From DATGPD01 sp041398565 (GTDB lineage Bacteria > Planctomycetota > UBA1135 > UBA2386): DNA of 64,000 nt. Both the position numbers and the translations under genes were made by a program. The notes below the pieces were generated by a model. The model was given only the letters and a program-made list of their open reading frames with translations. It had not been told where the DNA came from and ran no database searches. How positions within the stretch are numbered: the first letter of the stretch is position 1; the number at the start of each line of letters is the position of its first letter. This document shows, piece after piece, positions 27,923 through 34,646 of the stretch. Location of the stretch: NCBI GenBank assembly GCA_041398565.1, contig JAWKUN010000007.1:62001-126000 (forward strand), in the 5' to 3' direction.

Positions 27923-27943
27923 TCGAGGCGCACGCCCGGAGCG

Positions 27944-28936
27944 TCAGACCGCCGCGAGTTGCACGGCTTCGCGCACCGCGCGCGCGACGAAGATCGGCGC
28001 CATCTTCTTGCGCCACAGCGCCTCGTGGTCGGTGTTGTCCATGGCTCGGGTCGGCTTGTACGCGGTCTGCGCCGCTGCCTCGAGCAGCTCGTGGGTGAGC
28101 TTCTGGCCGACGAGCGCGCGCTCGGCATCGAGCGCCGCGATGGGATGCGAGCCGGCGCCACCGATGCGGATCCTGACGTCCTGCACGACGTCGCCGGCCA
28201 ACCGCAGCCAGACACCGACGCCCAGCACCGGGAAGTCGAAGGTGCCACGGCGCCGCAGCTTCTGGTAGCTGGCGCGCCAGCCGTCAGCCGGCGGCAGATG
28301 CACCTGGGTGAGCAGCTCGTCGGGCTCCTTGTTGAGGTAGGCGATGCCGTCGTCTCGATACAGATCGCCGAGGGCGATGCGCCGCGCGCCGCGCGCGCCG
28401 ACGAGCGTCGCTTCCGCCCCGAGTGCCACCAGCAGCGGCACCGTGTCGGAGCTCTGCACCGCCCAGCAGCGCGGGCTGCTCGGCGCGACCCAGCAGATCG
28501 AACCGTCGCACTTCATGCAGAAGTCGATCGCTTCGCGCCACTCGTGCGTCTGGTCGTAGTAGTTGCAGCGCGTGTCGAGCAACAGGTTGCCGCCGATGGT
28601 GCCCATGTTGCGCAGGAGCGGTGTGGAGACAAGGCGCACCGCCTGCGCCACGGCCGCGTAGTGCTCGCGCACGACCTGGCTCTGCTCGAGATCGCGCAAG
28701 GTCACCATCGCGCCGATGTCGAGCCCGCGGACGGGATCGCCGTCGACCCGGTAGAGGTCACCGATCGCCGACAACCCGATCACGTGCGCCGGCCGCTGCT
28801 GCCGCCGCTTCATGTTCGGATACAGATCCGTGCCGCCGGCGACGAAGCTGGCTTGCTTGCCGTGCTGCGCCTTGAGGGCGACGGCATCGGCCACGCGGGT
28901 CGGACGGTGGTAGGTGAACTTCGGCAGGCGGAGCAT
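27944..28936 (-). CDS. molybdenum hydroxylase FAD subunit, 4-hydroxybenzoyl-CoA reductase beta type
   Basis: 330 residues. The FAD-binding fold of xanthine-dehydrogenase-family medium subunits is clear: SFVAGGTDLYPNMKRR (residues 31-46) and RNMGTIGGNLLLDTRC (109-124). The protein also has the extra loop of 4-hydroxybenzoyl-CoA reductase beta subunits, with Cys124, Cys140, Cys148 and Cys157 spaced as the four ligands of the additional [4Fe-4S] cluster; Cys143 is a fifth. In that enzyme the subunit transfers electrons toward the molybdenum site for reductive removal of an aromatic hydroxyl group. The molybdenum and [2Fe-2S] subunits are not in the window. mobA lies 10 kb away. Confidence 0.87.
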   Translation of the reverse strand: MLRLPKFTYHRPTRVADAVALKAQHGKQASFVAGGTDLYPNMKRRQQRPAHVIGLSAIGDLYRVDGDPVRGLDIGAMVTLRDLEQSQVVREHYAAVAQAVRLVSTPLLRNMGTIGGNLLLDTRCNYYDQTHEWREAIDFCMKCDGSICWVAPSSPRCWAVQSSDTVPLLVALGAEATLVGARGARRIALGDLYRDDGIAYLNKEPDELLTQVHLPPADGWRASYQKLRRRGTFDFPVLGVGVWLRLAGDVVQDVRIRIGGAGSHPIAALDAERALVGQKLTHELLEAAAQTAYKPTRAMDNTDHEALWRKKMAPIFVARAVREAVQLAAV

Positions 28937-29047
28937 GCGAGACGGCGGAGTCTAGCCCCGACCACTCGTGAACGTGCGCCGCGAGTGTGTCGAAATCGCG
29001 CCGTCGCCAGGAAGACCACCGCGTGGCGCGGCTGCACTGCCCACGCG

Positions 29048-29197
29048 CTACTTGGGTTCCACCTTCTCGATCGGGGCTTTCGGCAGCGTCGGGTCGGTCC
29101 GCACGCCGAAGTAGATCGCCACACCCATCGCCGCGATGAAGGCGAACATCGCCACGACGACGACCCAGCCCGGCAAGCGCGTGCGGCCGCGGGTCAT
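29048..29197 (-). CDS. 49-residue single-pass membrane protein
   Basis: Starts at the ATG at 29197, 13 bases after the lptG stop. A short basic N-terminus (MTRGRTRLPG) precedes one hydrophobic helix (WVVVVAMFAFIAAMGVAIYF), and the C-terminus is hydrophilic and proline/lysine-rich (PKAPIEKVEPK). The predicted topology is N-terminus inside. It is the last gene of the lptF-lptG group, so it may be an accessory of LPS export; this rests on position only. The 17-base duplication at 29194-29227 spans the junction with lptG. Confidence 0.7.
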   Translation of the reverse strand: MTRGRTRLPGWVVVVAMFAFIAAMGVAIYFGVRTDPTLPKAPIEKVEPK

Positions 29198-29227
29198 GTG
29201 CGGATGCCACTCATGTGCGGATGCCAC
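29194..29227. repeat. 17-base tandem duplication at the lptG stop
   Basis: tcatgtgcggatgccac occurs twice in direct succession (29194-29210 and 29211-29227). On the minus strand each copy ends in catga. The first supplies the TGA stop of lptG and the second the ATG of the small membrane gene. Without the duplication the two genes would overlap as atga. Confidence 0.9.
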
Positions 29228-30311
29228 TGTAGGAGAGAACGCCGAAGGCGCCAAAGACGATCGACGGCGTCCAAGCGGCCACCACGGGATGGACGAACTG
29301 CCGCAGGCCGAGGTTGCGGCACGCCAGATCGAAGACCAGGAATGCCGCGCACACGAAGATGGCGACGATGACGCGGCCGACCTTGCTGCCGCGCTCGAAG
29401 TGCACGGCGAGCGTCAGGGTGAGCAACACCAGGATCACGCAGCTGAGCGGCGTGGCGAAGTGCAGATGGTAGGCCATGAGCAGATCGTGCCGACCCGGGC
29501 GCAGGCCACGCAGTTCGTCGATCTCGGTGTAGGACAGCATCTGCACGTAGTCAGGGTCGGCCCCCCGCCCGAGCCGGCGCACGACGTCCGGCTCCATTCC
29601 CTTCAGCGCCAGACTCTCGAGCGGCAGCACGCGGTTGCCGACGCGGCGCTCGCCCTCGGTCAGCGACCAGGCCGACGCGCCGTCGTCCCATTGCGCCTGC
29701 TTGGCCCGGACGATCGCGGGTGGCCCACCGCCGACCCCGCGGTCGTAGAGGGTGACGCCCTCCATCTTGCGCTCGCCCGGCAGGTAGCGAGCGCAGTGCA
29801 GCACCTGCTCGCCCGCCACACCCGCGCGTACCAGCACGTGTTTGGCGGACTCTTCGAGCTCTTCGCCCTCGTCCAGCAGAGCGTGCAGCCGCAAGTAGCG
29901 GTCGTTGACGAGGGAGCCTCCCCATTGCCAGAGGCAGGCCATGGACAGACCGGACGCCACCGCGACCAGCACCGCCGGGCGCAGGATGCGGAACATGCTG
30001 CGCCCCGAGAACACCATCGGCACCAGTTCGTTCGCCGCCGACATGCGGGTGACCCCGAACATGCAGGCGATCACCGTGGCGTACGGGGCGAAGGTGAGGA
30101 ACAGGACCGGGATCTTGTACGCCTCGTGCTCGGCCAGGACGGCGACCAGGTCCCATCCCTCTACGCCGAGCACGTTGCGCGCATTGCGTGCGTACTTGCC
30201 GCCGTTGGCCAGAACCTCGAACAGGGTCGCCACGACGAAGAACGACGTCGCGGTGGCGATGTATGCCCCGAGCACCGCGCTGCCGACGTATCGGTCCATG
30301 CGTCCGAACAT
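29211..30311 (-). CDS. lptG: LptG-like permease of the LPS export ABC transporter
   Basis: 366 residues of the YjgP/YjgQ (LptF/LptG) family. It has an N-terminal membrane helix (SAVLGAYIATATSFFVVATLFEV) and a second and third near LFLTFAPYATVIACMFGVTRM. A large beta-jellyroll-like periplasmic part follows, with KMEGVTLYDRG and RAKQAQWDDGASAWSL, and three C-terminal helices (PLSCVILVLLTLTLAV, VIVAIFVCAAFLVFDLA, PSIVFGAFGVLSYS). The SAANELVPMV stretch is the coupling-helix region contacting LptB. With LptF it extracts lipopolysaccharide from the inner membrane. It begins 7 bases after the lptF stop. An ATG at 30299 is an alternative start. Assignment as G rather than F is by gene order. Confidence 0.85.
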   Translation of the reverse strand: MFGRMDRYVGSAVLGAYIATATSFFVVATLFEVLANGGKYARNARNVLGVEGWDLVAVLAEHEAYKIPVLFLTFAPYATVIACMFGVTRMSAANELVPMVFSGRSMFRILRPAVLVAVASGLSMACLWQWGGSLVNDRYLRLHALLDEGEELEESAKHVLVRAGVAGEQVLHCARYLPGERKMEGVTLYDRGVGGGPPAIVRAKQAQWDDGASAWSLTEGERRVGNRVLPLESLALKGMEPDVVRRLGRGADPDYVQMLSYTEIDELRGLRPGRHDLLMAYHLHFATPLSCVILVLLTLTLAVHFERGSKVGRVIVAIFVCAAFLVFDLACRNLGLRQFVHPVVAAWTPSIVFGAFGVLSYSGIRT

Positions 30312-30318
30312 GGCTAGC

Positions 30319-31353
30319 TCACGACCGTAGCGTCCGCCAGCAGAACGGGATCCCGCCGAACACCAGCGCCAGAGCCGGCAGGTAGCCCGCGAACATGCTC
30401 ATCGCCCAATGGTCGCGCCAACGCACCATCTCGGCGCCCAGCAGGTCGATGGCGTAGAAGGCCACGAGCGGGATGAGTCCGAGCGCCATCGCCGTGGCGC
30501 GCCCGCGCTCCCGCGCCAGCACGCCGATGCAAAGGCCGATGGGCACCAACAGACTCGGCAGCAGGGCGAAGCAGGTGCGGCGATAGACGGTGTAGCGGGT
30601 GCCGTTGGCGTTCTCGGCTGCGCCGCGGTAGAGCTCCGACAGCAAGCGCGCACTGGTCACGTCCTTGTCGTTGTCGGATCGCTCCTTGGAGCCGATCTCG
30701 CGCAGGTCCTGGCGGAAGGTCGGCGCGGCGATCGACACCCCGGCCAGCGGGCTGCGGGCGCCGAGCATCTTCAGGCTGACGATGTCGTTCTCGACCTCGA
30801 ACCAGGCCTGGTCGGCCACGAAGACCTCGTCGCGCAAGAACAAGACGACGTCACTGAAGCGGCCGTCGGCCTCGTGGTCCCACGTCATCACGACGTCGCT
30901 GATGGCGATCTGGTCGCTGGTGGGGCGCGAGCTGAGGATGAACTCGCGCGTCACCTCGGCGACGACACGGAACTTGTAGTAGTGCGTCCAGGGGATGACG
31001 CTGTGCAACCCGACGGCACTCACCGCCGACACCGGCAGCGCCACCAGCATGGCCGCCGCCATCGGCACGCGCAGACTCAGCCCCGCGGCCTTGATCGCCG
31101 TCACTTCGCGGTCGGCAGCCGCGCGGGCGAACGTGGCGATGGTGCCGAACAGCACGGCGATCGCCAGCAGCTGCGGGAAGGCGTCGGCCGCCCAGAGCAC
31201 GGTGATCATCAGCGCGTCGAGGATGCTGCCGCCCTGGGCGCGATTGACCCCGCGGTAGAACAGCGAGATGATCGCCACTCCGAAGAGCACGACGAAGGTG
31301 ATGGTGCCACTGACCAGCACCTCCTTGAAGTAGTAGCGATGCAGCTTCCACAT
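30319..31353 (-). CDS. lptF: LptF-like permease of the LPS export ABC transporter
   Basis: 344 residues of the YjgP/YjgQ family. It shows HRYYFKEVLVSGTITFVVLFGVAIISLFY at the N-terminus, then FPQLLAIAVLFGTIATFARAAADREVTAIKAAG, which holds the cytoplasmic coupling region. A periplasmic domain follows (MTWDHEADGRFSDVVLFL, VADQAWFEVENDIVSLKML), and the C-terminal helices are LLPSLLVPIGLCIGVLA, ALGLIPLVAFYAIDLLG and AGYLPALALVFGG. First gene of a minus-strand operon lptF-lptG-small membrane protein, diverging from the kinase/acyltransferase pair. It implies that this organism makes LPS-like glycolipids. LptB, the ATPase, is not in the window. Confidence 0.87.
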   Translation of the reverse strand: MWKLHRYYFKEVLVSGTITFVVLFGVAIISLFYRGVNRAQGGSILDALMITVLWAADAFPQLLAIAVLFGTIATFARAAADREVTAIKAAGLSLRVPMAAAMLVALPVSAVSAVGLHSVIPWTHYYKFRVVAEVTREFILSSRPTSDQIAISDVVMTWDHEADGRFSDVVLFLRDEVFVADQAWFEVENDIVSLKMLGARSPLAGVSIAAPTFRQDLREIGSKERSDNDKDVTSARLLSELYRGAAENANGTRYTVYRRTCFALLPSLLVPIGLCIGVLARERGRATAMALGLIPLVAFYAIDLLGAEMVRWRDHWAMSMFAGYLPALALVFGGIPFCWRTLRS

Positions 31354-31502
31354 CGTCGGCTCGGCACGGCGCCGCCTCGCGCACGCGTCGGCGCGCCATC
31401 ATGGCCACGGGCCCGGTCGGTTGCACGGGTGAGCGCCACAAGTCGGCGGGCGACAGGCGAGGCGGCGACCGCCGACGACGGTAGGATCCGCAGGCGCGCA
31501 CG

Positions 31503-33038
31503 ATGCCTTCGCCTCCGCCCAGAGACTCCGCCGCGGAACCCGACCTCGTGGTCGTTCCGGGTCGCGGCTGCACGGCCGCGACGTCGGCCGAGCACGCCGA
31601 CGCCGTGCGCGCGCTGGTGGAGGCCGGCGAACCGAGCGCGTGGCCGGACTTCGCTGCGATCAAGGGCTCGACCGTGCGCACGGTGCTTCGCGGACGCGGT
31701 CCCGGGGACCTCGATCTGTACGTGAAGGTCTACCGTGCCGTGCGCTGGACCGACCACGCCCGCGATGCCCTGCGCGGCAGCCGCGCCCGCGTCGAGTACG
31801 ACAACCTGAGTCGGGCGCGGCGCCTCGGCCTGCCCGCCGTCGAACCGATCGCGCACGGTGCGAGCACCGCTGTCGTCGGCAACAGCTTCCTGGTCACGCG
31901 CGCTGTCGATGGCTCGCCGCTACCTCGCGGGGCCTGGCCGCTCGCCACGGCGCAGGCCGTCGGCCATCTGCTGCGCCGGACGCACGACGCCGGCCTGGCC
32001 GCGTTCGACCTGCACGCCGAGAACATCGTCGCCGACACCGGTGGCGGGCTGTGGCTCGTCGACCTCACCAGCGCCCGCTTCGGCGAATCGCTCGATCTGA
32101 CGGCACGGGCGCGCGGGCTCGCCTTCGTCGCGCTGGAGCTCGACGGCGGCCCACGCCACGCCGCGATGGCGCCGCTGTTGTCGGCCTACGGCGCCTCGTC
32201 CGAGCTGCGCGACGCGGCGGCGGCCACTTGGCGGCGCCTGCGGCGCCAAGCTCTGGCCGCGTTCGGGCGGCGCGCCGGCCGCGCTTGCCGGCACACGTCG
32301 GTGGCGGTGGTGCGCGGCGCGCGGACTTTCCGGCACCGGCCGGCAGCCGCGCTCGCCGACGCCGCGGTCGCCTGCGAGCCCACCCTCGCCGAATCCGCGG
32401 CGGCCAAGTCCGGACGCCGCGGGGCCGTCTGGCTCCTGGACCATCTGGTCGCCAAGCGGCGCCCGCGCGCCGCCGCACGCCGCCTGTTTCGCGCCGGCTA
32501 CTGGCTCACCTACGCCGGCGTGCCCACCCCGATGCCGGTCGCCCTCGTGCTGCGCCCCGGCTACGGCACCGCGTTCGCCGAACGCGTGGCCGGCATCGAT
32601 CTGGCCAAGAGCGCCGCTGGCGGCAAGCTGACGGCGGCCGTCGCCGCCGCGGCGGCGCGCGCGCTCGGCGCCGCCGTCGGACGCCTGCACGCCCACGACC
32701 TGCGCAACCGCGACCTCAAGTTCGAGAACCTCGTGCTCGAAGACGGCACCGGACGCGTCCTCATGGTCGACCTCGATGGCGTTTCGCGACGCGGTGCCGG
32801 CGACGGCCGGGCCCAGGCAGCCGACCTCGGCCGGCTGCTGGCCGCCTTTGCCTCGGCCGGCGCGCCCGGCGGCGTGCGTGCGTTGCGCGCCTTCGTGCGC
32901 GCCTATTATCGTGCGCGCCAGTGCCTGGAACACCGACGCCCGGCGCTGCGGACGCAGCGCTTCCAGCGACGACGTATCGTGGAGAACGCCCGCCGCCGCG
33001 GGGCACCCGCGCCGAGTACGCCTTCGGCATCCGCCTGA
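31503..33038 (+). CDS. tandem Kdo/WaaP-like lipopolysaccharide kinase
   Basis: 511 residues holding two lipopolysaccharide-kinase-like domains in one chain. The first has an ATP-anchoring Lys75 in LYVKVYR, RVEYDNLSRARRLGLPAVEPIAHG, the catalytic loop FDLHAENIV (about residues 168-176) and a metal Asp187 in LVDLTSA. The second, after a basic linker, has ARRLFRAGYWLTYAGVPTPMPVALV, the loop RDLKFENLV with Asp404 and Asn409, and Asp423 in MVDLDGV. In the family these enzymes phosphorylate heptose or Kdo of LPS. The second domain has no clear ATP-binding Lys in the usual place. Its end overlaps the acyltransferase gene by 118 bases, and the pair diverges from lptF. Confidence 0.78.
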   Translation: MPSPPPRDSAAEPDLVVVPGRGCTAATSAEHADAVRALVEAGEPSAWPDFAAIKGSTVRTVLRGRGPGDLDLYVKVYRAVRWTDHARDALRGSRARVEYDNLSRARRLGLPAVEPIAHGASTAVVGNSFLVTRAVDGSPLPRGAWPLATAQAVGHLLRRTHDAGLAAFDLHAENIVADTGGGLWLVDLTSARFGESLDLTARARGLAFVALELDGGPRHAAMAPLLSAYGASSELRDAAAATWRRLRRQALAAFGRRAGRACRHTSVAVVRGARTFRHRPAAALADAAVACEPTLAESAAAKSGRRGAVWLLDHLVAKRRPRAAARRLFRAGYWLTYAGVPTPMPVALVLRPGYGTAFAERVAGIDLAKSAAGGKLTAAVAAAAARALGAAVGRLHAHDLRNRDLKFENLVLEDGTGRVLMVDLDGVSRRGAGDGRAQAADLGRLLAAFASAGAPGGVRALRAFVRAYYRARQCLEHRRPALRTQRFQRRRIVENARRRGAPAPSTPSASA

Positions 33039-33982
33039 AGCGCCGCGTACGGGACGCCCGCCGCTGGGCGTACGCGAACCTGGCGCGTGCCAGCGTGTGG
33101 GCCCTCATGCGCTTGCCCTTCACGTGGGTGCGCGGGCTGTGCCGCGTGCTGGTCGTCGGGGTCGCCAGCCGCCTGCACGGGCGTGTCGCCGAACAGCACC
33201 TGATGATGGCGTTCGGCGGTGCCATGTCGCCCGACGACCGACGGCGCACGCTTCGCGCCATGTTTCGCGGCATGGCCGATCTGCCGGCGGAAGTACTGGC
33301 GGCGGTGCACCGCGGTCCCGACTTCATCCGCAGCCGCTTCCTGCCGTCGGAAGACCTCGACAAGTGGCACCGCTTGCAGGCCGAAGCCGGTGCGCTGGTG
33401 GCGATCACCGGCCACATCGGCAACTGGGAGATGCTGGTGCAATACCTGGTCCTCGAGAGCCGACGACCGGTGGGCGGCGTCGTCGCCAAGCGCATCCCGA
33501 ACCCGCGGCTCAATCGCCTGGTCGAATCGATGCGTGGCAAGTTCGGGGTGCGCACGCTCTACCGCGACACCGACGGCAAGCAGATGGCGCGCCTCCTGGC
33601 GCGCGGCCACTCGATCGGGCTGGTCCCCGATCAGGACAGCGCCAGGCTGCCTGGCACCTTCGTGCCGGTGTTCGGCCGTCCTGCCTACACCCCCACCGGC
33701 CCGGCACGGCTGGCGCTGACCACGGGGAAGCCCATCGTCTGCGTGTACGCGCTGCGGCAAGGCGACCGCTTCCGACTCTTGGTCGACGACCCGATCCACC
33801 CCGACCGCAGCGCGCCGCGCGAAGCCGAGATCGTGCGGCTGACGCAGGCGTGGAGCGATCGCATGGAGGAGGTGATCCGCGCGCATCCCGAACAGTGGAT
33901 GTGGCTGCACAACCGATGGCGCTCCACGCCGGAGACTCTGGCCGCGCGGCGCATCGCGACCCGAGCGCGAGGGCCCGCCTGA
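32921..33982 (+). CDS. LpxL/HtrB-like lipid A acyltransferase
   Basis: About 353 residues if begun at the GTG at 32921, the only plausible early start; a GTG near 33088 would cut the N-terminal helix. It shows the family order RLKRRVRDARRWAYANLARASVW, then the catalytic ITGHIGNWEMLVQYL (His-X4-Glu). GGVVAKRIPNPRLNRLVESMR, LARGHSIGLVPDQD, FGRPAYTPTGPARLALTTGKPIV and HPEQWMWLHNRW follow, all standard for lipid A late acyltransferases. It transfers an acyl chain onto lipid A or a similar lipid at the inner membrane. The long overlap with the kinase gene suggests tight coupling; otherwise the true start lies further in. Confidence 0.85.
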   Translation: MPGTPTPGAADAALPATTYRGERPPPRGTRAEYAFGIRLKRRVRDARRWAYANLARASVWALMRLPFTWVRGLCRVLVVGVASRLHGRVAEQHLMMAFGGAMSPDDRRRTLRAMFRGMADLPAEVLAAVHRGPDFIRSRFLPSEDLDKWHRLQAEAGALVAITGHIGNWEMLVQYLVLESRRPVGGVVAKRIPNPRLNRLVESMRGKFGVRTLYRDTDGKQMARLLARGHSIGLVPDQDSARLPGTFVPVFGRPAYTPTGPARLALTTGKPIVCVYALRQGDRFRLLVDDPIHPDRSAPREAEIVRLTQAWSDRMEEVIRAHPEQWMWLHNRWRSTPETLAARRIATRARGPA

Positions 33983-34006
33983 GCCGGAGACGGCGGCGCG
34001 CGTGCT

Positions 34007-34128
34007 GCGGTGGAGTCAGAGCGAAGGCGCCGTCGCAGACGCCGCGTCTCGAGCAGCGCGATGGGCGGTCGACCGATGTCGTCGCCCATCGCTCCAGCCT
34101 TGCAGCGGATGGAGCCTGGCTCCACCGC
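34007..34128. repeat. palindromic element D (REP-like, diverged)
   Basis: gcggtggagtcaga at 34007-34020 pairs with the right end gctccaccgc near 34128. Inside the right end, gcggatggagcc and ggctccaccgc form their own hairpin around a single t. This is a longer, diverged relative of elements A, B and E. It lies between the acyltransferase and osmC genes. Middle sequence (34021-34104) has no recognised content. Confidence 0.6.
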
Positions 34129-34210
34129 TGAACGCCGGATGCACTTCCCGGCGCCGCGTGGCCCGGTCTGCAGGGTGGGGCGAGGACGACACTTGGCGTA
34201 TGGTGTCGAC

Positions 34211-34624
34211 ATGATCGAAGTCTCCGCCACCTACGAGGGCGAACTGCGCTGCGTGGCCACGCACGGACCGTCGAGCTCGGTGCTGTTCACGGACGCCCCG
34301 ACCGACAACCACGGCAAGGGCGAGGCCTTCTCGCCGACCGATCTGGTGGCGACCGCGTTCGCAACCTGCGTCATGACGGTGATCGGCATCGTCGCCCGGC
34401 GCGAGGGCATCGAACTGCGCGGCATGTCCGCCAGGGTGGAGAAGCACATGGTGGTGCAGCCGACTCGACGCATCGGCCACATGCCGTTGCACGTGTCGAT
34501 CCCCGGCAAGGTGACGCCGGAACAGCGGCGCAAGCTGGAAGCCGCCGCCAGAACCTGTCCCGTCCACAAGAGCCTGCATCCGGACGTGAGCGCGCCGATC
34601 GAGTTCACCTACCCCGACGCGTAG
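34211..34624 (+). CDS. OsmC-family protein
   Basis: 137 residues from the ATG at 34211. The fold is recognisable by PTDNHGKGEAFSPTDLVATAFATCVMTVIGI with the first reactive Cys, GMSARVEKHMV, and AARTCPVHKSLH with the second. OsmC/YhfA proteins reduce organic hydroperoxides with these two cysteines. Cytoplasmic; no signal peptide. It is followed after 22 bases by otsAB on the same strand, which has its own ribosome-binding site, so the two are probably cotranscribed as a stress-related unit. Confidence 0.92.
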   Translation: MIEVSATYEGELRCVATHGPSSSVLFTDAPTDNHGKGEAFSPTDLVATAFATCVMTVIGIVARREGIELRGMSARVEKHMVVQPTRRIGHMPLHVSIPGKVTPEQRRKLEAAARTCPVHKSLHPDVSAPIEFTYPDA

Positions 34625-34634
34625 GCGAACCTCG

Positions 34635-34640
34635 AAGGAG
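34635..34640 (+). promoter_or_regulatory. ribosome-binding site of otsAB
   Basis: aaggag six bases before the ATG at 34647. It decides against the in-frame TTG at 34641, which would abut the site. Confidence 0.85.
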
Positions 34641-34646
34641 TTGGAG

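Noticed and set aside
34641..34646. TTG start for otsAB
   Set aside because: It touches the aaggag site; the ATG at 34647 has the normal six-base spacing.
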